Shown: one piece after another, positions 52,523-61,596 of the stretch | How the letters are laid out: each line of letters starts with the position of its first letter | Position numbering within the stretch: the first letter of the stretch is position 1 | Source: Prevotella sp. | GTDB taxonomy: Bacteria; Bacteroidota; Bacteroidia; Bacteroidales; Bacteroidaceae | NCBI GenBank assembly: GCA_016901395.1 | Contig: JAEAMQ010000048.1 | Coordinates: 1 to 64,000, forward strand | Reading direction: 5' to 3' | Length of the DNA: 64,000 bases | The notes under the pieces: generated by a model | Databases searched by the model: none | What the model was told of the DNA's origin: nothing | Seen by the model: the letters and a program-made list of their open reading frames with translations, nothing else | Translations under genes and position numbers: made by a program

Positions 52523-53218
52523 ATGGACTTTATCCAAGGAGAAATCTTTGCTATTGACAAGCCCTACCGCATGTCGAGTTTCGGGGCATTGGCACGTGTG
52601 CGTTACCTGCTTTCCCGTAAGTTAGGACGCAAGGTAAAGATAGGACATGCCGGCACACTCGACCCTTTGGCCACTGGCATCCTGATACTTTGCACCGGCA
52701 AATGTACCAAGCAGATAGAGGAATTGCAGAGTCATACCAAGGAGTATACGGCCACACTGCAGCTTGGCGCGACGACCGACAGCTATGATAAGGAGCATAC
52801 GGTGAACCACACTTACCCCGTGAAGCATATCACCGAAGACCTGATTCGGGAGGCGCTGAAACAGTTTGAGGGCGACATTGAACAGGTGCCGCCCACCTAC
52901 AGTGCCTGCAAGGTGGATGGAAAACGGTCTTACGACATTCGCAGAAAAGGTCAGAGCGTGGAGCTACAGCCCAAGAACATCCATATAGAAAAGGTGGAAC
53001 TCACTGCCTATGACCCTCACACCCATCAGCTGTCCATCCATGTGGTGTGCGGAAAAGGCACTTATATCCGGGCGTTGGCGCGCGATTTGGGCCGTGCCTT
53101 GGGTAGCGGAGCCTTCCTTACCGAGCTGCGTCGCACCCGTGTGGGTGACTTCGGAATCGACAATTGTGTCGACTTCGACCATGTGGAAGAATGGATTGAA
53201 AACCTTGTTGAGGCTTAA
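52523..53218 (+). CDS. truB: tRNA pseudouridine(55) synthase TruB
   Basis: 231 residues. Catalytic Asp47 in GHAGTLDPLATGIL, plus YTATLQLGATTDSYDKE, PPTYSACKVDGKRSYDIRRKG and GTYIRALARDLG. It isomerises U55 in the T loop of tRNAs. It is shorter than E. coli TruB, with little or no C-terminal PUA domain, as in other Bacteroidota. Confidence 0.96.
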   Translation: MDFIQGEIFAIDKPYRMSSFGALARVRYLLSRKLGRKVKIGHAGTLDPLATGILILCTGKCTKQIEELQSHTKEYTATLQLGATTDSYDKEHTVNHTYPVKHITEDLIREALKQFEGDIEQVPPTYSACKVDGKRSYDIRRKGQSVELQPKNIHIEKVELTAYDPHTHQLSIHVVCGKGTYIRALARDLGRALGSGAFLTELRRTRVGDFGIDNCVDFDHVEEWIENLVEA

Positions 53219-53269
53219 AACATTCCCTCAAAGTATTATTTTTAAAAGAAACTGAAAGGAAAATAAGAT

Positions 53270-54463
53270 ATGAAATTATCACAATTCAAATTCAAACTGC
53301 CTGAGAGTCAGGTGGCACTTTATCCCCATAGTTTTGTGCGTGAGTTCACCAACGACGACGGAACGAAGGGTTCTTTCCGTGTTACTCGTCGTGATGAGGC
53401 TCGCCTGATGGTGCTTCACCGCACCACCGGAGAGATAGAAATGTATAAAAAGGATGCAAAGGGAAAGCCCATCGAAGGTGAATTCCTGGATTTCCGCAAT
53501 GTACTCGACTATTTCGGTGAGGGAGATACGTTTGTGATGAACGATACCAAGGTGTTCCCTGCACGCCTTTACGGCACGAAGGAGAAGACCGATGCCAAGA
53601 TTGAAGTGTTCATCCTGCGTGAGCTCAACGAGGAAACCCATCTGTGGGACGTGCTGGTGGAGCCTGCCCGCAAGATCAGAATTGGCAACAAACTTTTCTT
53701 CGACGAGGTGGGAACAATGGTAGCTGAGGTCTACGACAACACCACGAGCCGCGGACGATCGCTCCGTTTCCTCTACGACTGCTCCCACGAGCAGTTCAAA
53801 CGCGACCTCTTTGCGCTTGGTGAGTCGCCGCTGCCCACCTATATCCTCAATGGCCGTCCCGAGGACCCGACGATGCATGGCATGCACGTACGCTCCCATG
53901 CGCTGCCCGAAGACATGGAGGATTTCCAGTGCATCTTTGCCAAACACGAGGGTGCGGTTACAGCCCCTGCCACCGGATTGCATTTCAGCCGTGAGCTGAT
54001 GAAGCGCATGGAGATCAAGGGAATCAACTCCGCCTTTATCACGCTGCACTGTGGATTGGGCAACTTCACGCCGATAGAGGTGGAAGACCTGACCAAACAC
54101 AAGATGGATTCCGAGCAGATGATGATCAGCAAGGAAGCCTGTGACCTGGTGAACAAGACCAAGCTGGCCGGACATCATGTGTGCGCCGTAGGTACAAGTG
54201 TGGTGAAAGCCACGGAGACCGCGGTGGGAACTGACGGCATGTTGAAGGAGTATGACGGGTGGACCAGCAAGTTTATCTTCCCGCCGTACGACTTCGGTCT
54301 GGCCGATACGATGATTGCCAACTTCTATCATCCCGAGTCAACGCTCCTGATGTCGACGGCTGCTTTCGGCGGCTATGAGAACGTGATGGAGTGCTACGAC
54401 CTGGCCGTGAAACACGGATACCAGTTTGGTTGCTTCGGCGACAGCCTGCTCATCGTGGACTAA
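53270..54463 (+). CDS. queA: S-adenosylmethionine:tRNA ribosyltransferase-isomerase QueA
   Basis: 397 residues. Landmarks: FVMNDTKVFPARLYGTK, LVEPARKIRIGNKL, GESPLPTYI, EGAVTAPATGLHFS, LHCGLGNFTPIEVEDL and FIFPPYDFGLADTMIANFYHPESTLLMS. It transfers the ribosyl part of SAM to preQ1 in tRNA, forming epoxyqueuosine. It is the fifth gene of the ftsX operon (51-bp gap after truB). A ~30-residue insertion near the N-terminus (DDGTKGSFRVTRRD region) is slightly longer than E. coli QueA. Confidence 0.96.
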   Translation: MKLSQFKFKLPESQVALYPHSFVREFTNDDGTKGSFRVTRRDEARLMVLHRTTGEIEMYKKDAKGKPIEGEFLDFRNVLDYFGEGDTFVMNDTKVFPARLYGTKEKTDAKIEVFILRELNEETHLWDVLVEPARKIRIGNKLFFDEVGTMVAEVYDNTTSRGRSLRFLYDCSHEQFKRDLFALGESPLPTYILNGRPEDPTMHGMHVRSHALPEDMEDFQCIFAKHEGAVTAPATGLHFSRELMKRMEIKGINSAFITLHCGLGNFTPIEVEDLTKHKMDSEQMMISKEACDLVNKTKLAGHHVCAVGTSVVKATETAVGTDGMLKEYDGWTSKFIFPPYDFGLADTMIANFYHPESTLLMSTAAFGGYENVMECYDLAVKHGYQFGCFGDSLLIVD

Positions 54464-54496
54464 CAGGCACCTTTGCTGGAAGGAGGACGTTGGAAT

Positions 54497-54949
54497 ATGC
54501 AGCATCTTGTTTACTTGGGGCTTGGCTCCAACTTAGGCAATCGCAAGACACTCATCAGGCAAGCCATCGGCTTGCTGGGTGAAAGGGTAGGAGGAGTGGT
54601 CAGACAGTCGTCGCTGTTGGAGACCGAACCGTGGGGATTTACATCTTCACATAAGTTTGTCAACGCTTGTGTGGCTTGTCAAACGGAGCACACCCCGCGC
54701 GAAGTGCTGGCCATCACGCAGGAGATAGAGAGGGAGATGGGACGACGGGAGAAGTCGCACGACGGCATCTATCATGACCGCACCATCGATATTGACATCC
54801 TGCTCTACGACCATTTGCACCTTCAGGCCAAGGACCTTTCGATACCCCACCCGAAGATGTTTGAGCGCGATTTCGTGATGAAACCCCTGCGGGAGATATG
54901 CCCCGACCTCTCGACCATCGAGCCGACATCCGTCAAGAATCATCCGTAA
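54497..54949 (+). CDS. folK: 2-amino-4-hydroxy-6-hydroxymethyldihydropteridine pyrophosphokinase
   Basis: 150 residues from ATG 54497. That start leads straight into the FolK N-terminus VYLGLGSNLGNR, and AGGAGG lies about 10 bp upstream, an unusual Shine-Dalgarno match for this phylum. TEPWGFTSSHKFVNACV and the HPPK signature DRTIDIDILLYD, with metal-binding Asp residues, are present. It makes the diphosphate ester used for dihydropteroate in folate synthesis. Last gene of the operon; a strong terminator follows. Confidence 0.95.
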   Translation: MQHLVYLGLGSNLGNRKTLIRQAIGLLGERVGGVVRQSSLLETEPWGFTSSHKFVNACVACQTEHTPREVLAITQEIEREMGRREKSHDGIYHDRTIDIDILLYDHLHLQAKDLSIPHPKMFERDFVMKPLREICPDLSTIEPTSVKNHP

Positions 54950-54960
54950 ACCATTGATAT

Positions 54961-54997
54961 ATCCTCCTCAACCGCTATTGGTTGAGGAGGATTTTTT
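54961..54997 (+). terminator. Terminator of the ftsX-folK operon
   Basis: ATCCTCCTCAACC (54961-54973), loop GCTATT, GGTTGAGGAGGAT (54980-54992), then T's. Perfect 13-bp stem. Confidence 0.95.
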
Positions 54998-55077
54998 ATG
55001 GATGAAACTTCTTGACAATCCCGATTTTGTTTGGACTGCATTTGAAAACATCGGTCATTGGGTAGCCAAAATGGCTT

Positions 55078-55238
55078 AAAATGAGCTGTTTTTAATTTGC
55101 TGAAAATCAGACGCTTGTAATTATTTGACAAAAGTGCCTTTGCGATTACTATCTAATCGTCTTGCGAATACTATCTAATCGTATCGCGATTACTACCTAA
55201 TCCCACTGCGATAAAGCTCTTTTAGCATCAGAAAAGGG
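55078..55238 (+). repeat. Interspersed composite element, copy 2
   Basis: AAAATGAGC (55078-55086), 52 nt with CTTGTAATTATTTGACA, TTTGCGATTAC, array D, then the hairpin CTCTTTT/AAAAGGG (55217-55238). Same order and spacing as the minus-strand copy at 30191-30355. Confidence 0.7.
55142..55207 (+). repeat. Tandem array D: three 22-bp dyad units
   Basis: Units at 55142-55163, 55164-55185 and 55186-55207, plus GCGAT of a fourth. Cores GATTACTATCTAATC, GAATACTATCTAATC and GATTACTACCTAATC. Confidence 0.88.
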
Positions 55239-55412
55239 ATTGAAATCTGGCGAAAAACAGCCAAAATGTGGTATGACGAGGGTGTTTTTCGAAGATAAAT
55301 GGGGCCTGATGCGATGAACGTCTCCCTTTTGAGCACTCGTTGAGGGATAGAATTTTATAAATGATTGGTATTAAATCTGAACAAAACCAGATAGTGCCTG
55401 CCCAAAGAATAC

Positions 55413-55450
55413 ACAAAAAAGCCGCATCTTGATGATTCAAGATGCGGCTT
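55413..55450 (-). terminator. Terminator of rpsO
   Basis: AAGCCGCATCTTGA (55419-55432), loop TGAT, TCAAGATGCGGCTT (55437-55450), a perfect 14-bp stem with six T's on the minus strand. Confidence 0.95.
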
Positions 55451-55508
55451 GTAAATGGTTTGTTGTCTGCGGGATGTTGGCCTTTCGGGCTCCCGGAGAC
55501 CGTCCGTA

Positions 55509-55778
55509 TTACTTACGGAGACCTAATGCCTTGATGATGGCACGGTAGCGCTCGATGTCGCGATCCTTCAGATAGTCGAGGAGAGCACGACGCTTACCTA
55601 CGAGCTTGGTCAGTGAACGGGTGGTCACGTGGTCCTTGTGGTTTGCCTTAACGTGCTCGGTGAGGTGAGAGATGCGATAGCTGAAGAGTGCAATCTGGCT
55701 CTCTGCAGAACCTGTGTCGTTAGCGCTTTTGCCATGCTGAGCGAAGATCTCGCTTTTCTTTTCTTTGTTCAGATACAT
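55509..55778 (-). CDS. rpsO: 30S ribosomal protein S15
   Basis: 89 residues from ATG 55778. The standard S15 length and N-terminus (MYLNKEKKSEIFAQHG) fix this start; an upstream frame adds 21 unrelated residues. Conserved GSAESQIALFSYRISHLTEH and KDHVTTRSLTKLVGKRRALLDYL bind 16S rRNA helices 20-22. Promoter and terminator are both clear. Confidence 0.98.
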   Translation of the reverse strand: MYLNKEKKSEIFAQHGKSANDTGSAESQIALFSYRISHLTEHVKANHKDHVTTRSLTKLVGKRRALLDYLKDRDIERYRAIIKALGLRK

Positions 55779-55887
55779 TGTTTTATTGATTAATGGTTGT
55801 TGCATCATCACATCTTTCAGTCGCCTACTGGCCTTAATCACAATCAGTTGCGACCTCAGATGCGTCGGATTTTCCGTAAATGCGATG

Positions 55888-55916
55888 CAAAGTTACTAAA
55901 AAGATTCGATATACAA
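55888..55916 (-). promoter_or_regulatory. Promoter of rpsO
   Basis: Minus strand: TTG (55914-55916), 18-bp spacer, TAACTTTG (55888-55895). About 110 nt separate the -7 box from the ATG, room for a leader. Confidence 0.7.
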
Positions 55917-55938
55917 CACTATTCTCCAATCTTTTTTG

Positions 55939-55946
55939 TAATTTTG
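55939..55946 (+). promoter_or_regulatory. -7 element of typA
   Basis: TAATTTTG, 37 bp before ATG 55984. Any -33 box would lie within the divergent rpsO promoter. Confidence 0.55.
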
Positions 55947-55983
55947 CATGCAGTTATATTAGCATAATTTTAAGGTAAAATCA

Positions 55984-57786
55984 ATGCAGGACATTCGTAA
56001 CATTGCAGTAATTGCGCATGTCGACCACGGTAAAACCACGTTGGTTGACAAAATGATGCTCGCTGGAAAACTGTTCCGTGACGGCCAGAACAACAGCGGC
56101 GAAGTATTGGACTCCAATGATTTGGAGCGCGAACGAGGGATAACCATTCTTTCCAAGAACGTGTCAATCACTTGGAAAGGCGTTAAGATAAATATTCTCG
56201 ACACCCCCGGACACTCAGACTTCGGAGGCGAAGTGGAGCGTGTGCTCAACATGGCCGACGGCTGTCTGCTGCTGGTCGACGCTTTCGAAGGCCCGATGCC
56301 ACAGACCCGTTTTGTGTTGCAGAAGGCGCTTCAGATAGGTTTGAAACCCATCGTTGTGGTGAACAAGGTGGACAAACCCAACTGTCGTCCGGAGCAAGTA
56401 TATGAGATGGTGTTCGACCTGATGTGTGATTTGAACGCCACCGAAGACCAGCTCGATTTCCCGGTAGTATATGGTTCGGCCAAGAACGGATGGATGGGCG
56501 AGGACCCCAAGACCGCCACAGACAACATCGATTATCTGTTGGACAAGATCGTGGAGACCATTCCAGCCCCCAAGCACATTGAGGGTACTCCGCAGATGCT
56601 CATCACATCGCTCGACTATAGCAACTACACCGGTCGTATCGCCGTGGGTAGGGTGCATCGTGGCGTATTGAAAGATGGTATGAACATCACCATCTGCCAC
56701 CGCGACGGCACGTTGGAGAAGACCAAGATCAAGGAGCTTCACACCTTCGAAGGTATTGGCCACCAGCGTGTAGACCAGGTGGAGAGCGGTGACATTTGTG
56801 CCGTAATCGGACTCGAACACTTTGAGATTGGCGACACCATCGCCGATTTTGAGAATCCCGAGGCGTTGCCCCCGATTGCCGTAGACGAACCCACGATGAG
56901 TATGTTGTTTACCATCAACGACTCTCCTTTCTTCGGAAAGGAAGGCAAATTCTGTACCTCTCGCCAGATAGGTGACCGCTTGAAGAATGAGCTGGAGAAG
57001 AATCTCGCCCTGCGTGTCAAAAACGTAGAGGATGCTACCGACAAGTGGATTGTGAGCGGTCGTGGTGTGCTGCACCTCTCGGTGCTCGTGGAAACCATGC
57101 GCCGTGAGGGCTTTGAGTTGCAGGTGGGACAGCCGCAGGTAATCTATAAGGAGATTGACGGCGTGAAGTGTGAGCCTATAGAGGAACTTGATATCAACGT
57201 GCCGCAGGACTATTCGAGCAAGATGGTCGACATGGTGACGCGCCGCAAGGGTGAGCTGACGAGTATGGACAGCGAGGGAGACCGTGTGAACATCACCTTC
57301 GACATCCCCTCGCGTGGTATCATCGGACTGCGTACCAATGTGCTTACAGCCAGTCAGGGTGAGGCTATCATGGCCCATCGCTATAAGGAATATCAGCCGT
57401 TCAAGGGCGAAATCGTGCGCCGCACCAATGGTTCGATGATTGCTCTGGAGAATGGTACGGCCTATGCTTACTCCATTGACAAGTTGCAGGATCGTGGAAA
57501 ATTCTTCATTGACCCGGGCGAGGATGTCTATGGTGGTCAGGTAGTGGGCGAGCACGTCCACGACAACGACCTCGTGATCAATGTGACCAAGGCCAAACAG
57601 CTCACCAACGTGCGTGCTTCCGGCTCTGATGACAAGGCTCGCATCATCCCGAAAGTGGTGATGAGTCTGGAGGAATGTCTGGAGTACATCAAGGAAGACG
57701 AGTATGTGGAGGTGACGCCGAAGAGCATGCGCATGCGCAAAATCGTGCTCGACCACTTAGAGCGCAAGCGTTCGAACAAGGATTAA
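55984..57786 (+). CDS. typA: Translational GTPase TypA/BipA
   Basis: 600 residues. G1 [15 protein letters not shown]2 region with [12 protein letters not shown]3 [16 protein letters not shown]4 [10 protein letters not shown] and G5 [11 protein letters not shown]-like domains II, III and V follow, and the TypA-specific C-terminal domain holds [37 protein letters not shown] ribosome-associated GTPase for stress and low-temperature ribosome assembly. Divergent from rpsO. Confidence 0.97.
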   Translation: MQDIRNIAVIAHVDHGKTTLVDKMMLAGKLFRDGQNNSGEVLDSNDLERERGITILSKNVSITWKGVKINILDTPGHSDFGGEVERVLNMADGCLLLVDAFEGPMPQTRFVLQKALQIGLKPIVVVNKVDKPNCRPEQVYEMVFDLMCDLNATEDQLDFPVVYGSAKNGWMGEDPKTATDNIDYLLDKIVETIPAPKHIEGTPQMLITSLDYSNYTGRIAVGRVHRGVLKDGMNITICHRDGTLEKTKIKELHTFEGIGHQRVDQVESGDICAVIGLEHFEIGDTIADFENPEALPPIAVDEPTMSMLFTINDSPFFGKEGKFCTSRQIGDRLKNELEKNLALRVKNVEDATDKWIVSGRGVLHLSVLVETMRREGFELQVGQPQVIYKEIDGVKCEPIEELDINVPQDYSSKMVDMVTRRKGELTSMDSEGDRVNITFDIPSRGIIGLRTNVLTASQGEAIMAHRYKEYQPFKGEIVRRTNGSMIALENGTAYAYSIDKLQDRGKFFIDPGEDVYGGQVVGEHVHDNDLVINVTKAKQLTNVRASGSDDKARIIPKVVMSLEECLEYIKEDEYVEVTPKSMRMRKIVLDHLERKRSNKD

Positions 57787-57820
57787 TCGCTGCATCGCAG
57801 TTGTTGCGGCACTATAATAT

Positions 57821-57860
57821 AAGGAAGGATGACCTCAATTGGGGTTGTCCTTCCTTTTTT
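57821..57860 (+). terminator. Terminator of typA
   Basis: AAGGAAGGA (57821-57829) pairs with TCCTTCCTT (57848-57856), with an extended GACC/GGTT inner part, then T's. Confidence 0.9.
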
Positions 57861-58004
57861 ATGTTATCATGAAAGAGGGGAATGAATCATGCTTGGAAGA
57901 TTCGATTTCAGCATGAGTACATGGTTTTTCAAGAATTGATGTGATAAAATCGATAGGAGAATGGATTTTATTCGTCAAACCCATGTGGTCTGTTCGTTTT
58001 TTAT

Positions 58005-58012
58005 TAAATTTG
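58005..58012 (+). promoter_or_regulatory. Candidate -7 element of GH31 gene
   Basis: TAAATTTG, leaving a ~110-nt leader before ATG 58129. No clear -33 TTTG. Confidence 0.4.
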
Positions 58013-58128
58013 TAGACGCTTAATCTTTCCTGTTCTTTTTTCCCATGATTACCACTTTGTGACAGGGTTGTCTGGACTTGACAGGAGACGAAATCGAGTC
58101 TTAAAATCAAATCTAACCATTATATTTA

Positions 58129-60582
58129 ATGAAACGTTCAGCATTTATCTTCCTGAGTTTATGGGCTTTGGGCATGCAGGCCCAGACCGTAACCGAGACG
58201 CCCAATGGTGTGCGGGTGGTCCCTTCGGACGGCAACACCACCACCACAGAGATTGTCTTTTATTCGCCCACCACGGTGCGGGTGATGAAGTATTCCACGG
58301 CTTTGGCCAAGGCTCCCGAGCACAAGAGCTACAGCATTATTGCCAAACCGGAGAAGCTCGGCAAGCAACTCGTCACCACACGGACGTCGGATGCTGTGAG
58401 CGTGAAGTCGGAAAACATGAGTGTTTCGGTAGATCTCGGTTCGGGAAACGTGAGTTTCTTTTCCGAAAAAAGTGAGCATCTGATTCGGGAGACAGGCTCA
58501 AAGTCGGAGGTAATCGATGCCGGAGTGGATCAGGGGAAGTACAAAATTTCGCAGACTTGGCAACTGGACAAGGACGAAGTGATACTTGGTCTCGGTCAGG
58601 TGGGACAGCAACGGGTGAACCAGCGAGGGCAGGATATCCAAATATGGTGCACCAATGGCTACATTTCCATCCCTTATTTCTCCAGTGAGAAGGGCTACGG
58701 ACTCTACTGGGACAATGCCGGCGAGTCGCGGTTTACCGATAATGAGTCGGGCACCACGTTCCGTTCGTCGGTCGCTGAGATGGAAGACTATTACCTGATG
58801 TATAAGGACGGTACGCAGGATGGGGTGATTGCTGCTATCCGCCAGCTCACGGGGCAAGCCACAATGTTCCCGCTTTGGGCCATGGGACACTGGCAATGTC
58901 GTGAGCGTTACAAGAGTAGCGACGAGCTTTGCGATGTTTTGGACAAGTATCGCGAGCTGCAGATTCCCCTCGATGGCATCGTACAGGACTGGCAATATTG
59001 GGGTTGCGACTCCAATTGGAATGCGATGGACTTTATGAATCCGCACTACATCAACAAGATGGGCGACCCGAAGTGGATGAGATACCTACCCAACGACGAG
59101 AACCCCAAGGCCACTTACCCCACGCCGCGCATCAAAACGCCGCAGGAAATGGTCCAATACGTGCATGATCACCATGCTCATCTCATGATTTCCATTTGGG
59201 CAAGCTTCGGCCCTTGGACCAAGCAGTATGCCGAATTGGAGAAGATTCATGCCCTCTTACCGTTCGACACGTGGCCCCGCAATCGTGGAGTGATGCCCTA
59301 TGATCCCTTCAATCCCGAGGCGCGCAACATCTATTGGAAGTATCTCAGGAACCTTTACGGCATGGGATTTGATGCTTGGTGGACTGATTCCACGGAGCCA
59401 GACCACTTCGAAAAAGACGGAGACCGCGACTATATGACCTTCGACGGGTCGTTCCGAAGTGTGAAAAACGCCTATTCCATGATGACCAACCGAGGTATTT
59501 ACGAGCATCAGCGGGCCACAAAGGGCAACAACAAGCGTTCCATTCAGATGACACGGAGCGGCGCTTTCGGCATCCAGCACTATGGAACATTCTCTTGGAG
59601 TGGTGACATCACGTCCAACTGGCAGACGATGAAACGCCAGATCCCGTCTGGATTGAACTATGTGGCTTGTGGCATTCCGTTCTGGAACACCGATCTCGGA
59701 GGCTTCTTCGGATGGGATTACAACAATGATCCGAAGTCGCCCGCTATGCAGGAGCTGCAGGTAAGATGGATGCAGTGGGGCGCTTTCATGCCTTTGATGC
59801 GCAACCATTGTTCCTCACCGATGGTCAGTGAGATATATAACTTTGGAAAACCCGGTGATTGGGCCTACGACGCTATGAAGGAAGCGGTGGAGCTTCGCTA
59901 CCGACTCCTGCCTTATATCTATAGCAATGCGGGTGACGTGGTGCTCCATTCGGGCAGCATGATGCGTCCGTTGCTCTTTGATTTCAGCCATGACCGCAAG
60001 GCGATGGAGGTCAATGATGAGTATCTTTTCGGTCGAAACTTGTTGGTAAAACCGGTTACCGACCCGCTCTATACATGGAAATCGCGTGACAAGAAAGGTC
60101 ACGAGATCTATCCAGATGTGCGTAAGGCCGCTGCCCCGGTGGACGTTTATCTGCCCGCCAAGACCGATTGGTGGGATCTTTGGACCAACGAACGCCAGAC
60201 GGGAGGGCAGACTATCCAGCGGCTTGCGCCCATCGACGTCATCCCGGTGTATGTCCGTGCGGGCAGCATTCTGCCGTGGGGACCGGCCGTGCAGTATTCC
60301 AACGAGAAGCCTTGGGATAATCTTGACATCCGCGTTTACCCCGGAGCAGACGGCGATTTCACCCTTTACGAGGACGAAGGCGATAACTACAACTATGAGA
60401 AAGGACGCTATTCGCTCATTCAGTTCCATTGGGACGAGGCTTCACAGACACTCTCTGTTGCTGCCCGCAAGGGTTCTTTTGTCGGCATGTTGAAGCAAAG
60501 GGCGTTCCAGGTGAAACTCATCGGCACCGACATGACAAAGACCATCAACTACGATGGAGCCTCAACCAAGGTGACCTTCTAA
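58129..60582 (+). CDS. Glycoside hydrolase family 31 (alpha-xylosidase/alpha-glucosidase type)
   Basis: 817 residues with a signal peptide (about 1-19, MQAQ). N-terminal beta-sandwich, then a TIM barrel with nucleophile Asp420 in WWTDSTEPD and acid/base Asp493 in SWSGDITSNW, plus DGIVQDWQYWG and RLLPYIYSNA, all GH31 signatures. The C-terminal beta domains include YPGADGDFTLYEDEGDNYNYEKG, found in GH31 alpha-xylosidase-like enzymes. It acts in the periplasm on alpha-xylosides or alpha-glucosides; which one cannot be decided from sequence alone. Single-gene unit with a terminator on each side. Confidence 0.94.
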   Translation: MKRSAFIFLSLWALGMQAQTVTETPNGVRVVPSDGNTTTTEIVFYSPTTVRVMKYSTALAKAPEHKSYSIIAKPEKLGKQLVTTRTSDAVSVKSENMSVSVDLGSGNVSFFSEKSEHLIRETGSKSEVIDAGVDQGKYKISQTWQLDKDEVILGLGQVGQQRVNQRGQDIQIWCTNGYISIPYFSSEKGYGLYWDNAGESRFTDNESGTTFRSSVAEMEDYYLMYKDGTQDGVIAAIRQLTGQATMFPLWAMGHWQCRERYKSSDELCDVLDKYRELQIPLDGIVQDWQYWGCDSNWNAMDFMNPHYINKMGDPKWMRYLPNDENPKATYPTPRIKTPQEMVQYVHDHHAHLMISIWASFGPWTKQYAELEKIHALLPFDTWPRNRGVMPYDPFNPEARNIYWKYLRNLYGMGFDAWWTDSTEPDHFEKDGDRDYMTFDGSFRSVKNAYSMMTNRGIYEHQRATKGNNKRSIQMTRSGAFGIQHYGTFSWSGDITSNWQTMKRQIPSGLNYVACGIPFWNTDLGGFFGWDYNNDPKSPAMQELQVRWMQWGAFMPLMRNHCSSPMVSEIYNFGKPGDWAYDAMKEAVELRYRLLPYIYSNAGDVVLHSGSMMRPLLFDFSHDRKAMEVNDEYLFGRNLLVKPVTDPLYTWKSRDKKGHEIYPDVRKAAAPVDVYLPAKTDWWDLWTNERQTGGQTIQRLAPIDVIPVYVRAGSILPWGPAVQYSNEKPWDNLDIRVYPGADGDFTLYEDEGDNYNYEKGRYSLIQFHWDEASQTLSVAARKGSFVGMLKQRAFQVKLIGTDMTKTINYDGASTKVTF

Positions 60583-60599
60583 CACTATCCGCTTATCAT

Positions 60600-60646
60600 A
60601 AAACAGCCTACCTTCTTGAACGAAAGCAAGATGGTAGGCAGTTTTG
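60600..60646 (+). terminator. Bidirectional terminator between GH31 and GSCFA genes
   Basis: AAACAGCCTACC (60601-60612) pairs with GGTAGGCAGTTT (60633-60644), with TCTTG/CAAGA inside. T's and A's flank it on both sides. Confidence 0.9.
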
Positions 60647-60684
60647 TTATTAAAGGTTGATGAAATCGGATCGAAAGGTGTCGG

Positions 60685-61536
60685 CTATCGGTGCAGATAT
60701 TGGCGCATCAAGGCCTCTTCCTTCTCCTGAGTCTGCTTCAGAAAAGCCTTGTACTCGTCTGAATCGGGGTTGAAAGGCCTATGATTCAAAGCCTCCTGAA
60801 TGGGTTTCCACGCCCGTAGAAAGTCGTGGGTGGAGTCAGAGAAGAATGTTTCGGCCATGCGTTCATAGATGTATTCCACCGCCTGGTCAGTGGGGTGGAG
60901 CATGTCTTCCTTGTAAAACCGATAGTCGCGAAGTTCGTCATTCACAATCTCAAACGAGGGGAAGTACACCGCTTCCGATGCAATGCCATCCGGATGGGCA
61001 CCAGATGCGAGTGACTTCAGGAGTCGGTCGATGGCCAAAAGCAGTGTTGCCTTGGAAAGTTGACTGCCATGATACCCGTATTTTCGGTAGCGAATGGGAC
61101 TCACGGTAAATATAAACCTCACCTTGGGAAACCGTTGCCGTATGGTCATCATAGCCTTCTCGAGATATTCCGAGCACTCCTCGATGGTCAGTTCGTGCTC
61201 CTCAAAGAGTCGTTGCGGACGCTTCTGGCAGTTGTCTACAATCTCTCCCGTCTCCTTGAGAACATACACTCGGTTGGTGCCCAAGGTGAAAACGGCGGTG
61301 CCTTGCTCGTCTTTAGCAAAAGGCAGACGCCCTTCTTCCGTCAGTCTCTCAACGGTATGGAGGATGCTTGCGGGATTATACATCACCCCATACGGATTCA
61401 CTACCGTCTGAAACCGCTCCTGTTCGAACCGCCGTCCCATGTTATCGGCAAAACAAGAACCTACGAACAGCATCCGTTCGCAAGGCTCAATCTTCCATCG
61501 GCATGGCTCAATCTCTACTCGGGTATTCCATTCCAT
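60685..61536 (-). CDS. GSCFA-domain protein
   Basis: 283 residues from ATG 61536 (MEWNTRVEIEPC), chosen because related proteins begin a short distance before the GSCFA motif; an earlier ATG (61572) and a TTG are possible. LFVGSCFADNMG is the family motif and HPTDQAVEYIYERM supplies a likely catalytic His/Asp, as in SGNH-like hydrolases. Probably a cytoplasmic or envelope esterase; substrate unknown. It follows the NUDIX gene by about 60 bp and shares its transcript with fkp. Confidence 0.87.
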   Translation of the reverse strand: MEWNTRVEIEPCRWKIEPCERMLFVGSCFADNMGRRFEQERFQTVVNPYGVMYNPASILHTVERLTEEGRLPFAKDEQGTAVFTLGTNRVYVLKETGEIVDNCQKRPQRLFEEHELTIEECSEYLEKAMMTIRQRFPKVRFIFTVSPIRYRKYGYHGSQLSKATLLLAIDRLLKSLASGAHPDGIASEAVYFPSFEIVNDELRDYRFYKEDMLHPTDQAVEYIYERMAETFFSDSTHDFLRAWKPIQEALNHRPFNPDSDEYKAFLKQTQEKEEALMRQYLHR

Positions 61537-61596
61537 GTGTTCAATTTCATCTTTAATGGATCGGGAAATCATTCTCCCGACCTTCTCATTTGACAA

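Larger units (their letters stand above)
54950..55508. other. 559-bp convergent intergenic region
   Basis: Between folK (+) and rpsO (-). It holds the folK terminator (54961-54997), the second copy of the interspersed composite element (55078-55238) with array D, and the rpsO terminator (55413-55450). No gene seen; short minus-strand frames here run through the terminators. Confidence 0.65.
57787..58128. other. 342-bp gap between typA and GH31
   Basis: Contains the typA terminator (57821-57860) and a possible GH31 -7 box (58005-58012). No gene and no 22-bp array seen. Confidence 0.55.

Noticed and set aside
53279-54331. 350-codon minus-strand frame opposite queA
   Set aside because: Antisense to a conserved enzyme gene, with His-rich sequence typical of such shadows.
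54473-54496. TTG start for folK
   Set aside because: ATG 54497 has AGGAGG upstream and gives the standard FolK N-terminus.
55228-55440. 70-codon minus-strand frame downstream of rpsO
   Set aside because: Begins within the rpsO terminator stem and runs into the repeat element.
56215-57756. 513-codon minus-strand frame opposite typA
   Set aside because: Wholly antisense to a textbook GTPase gene; no protein features of its own.
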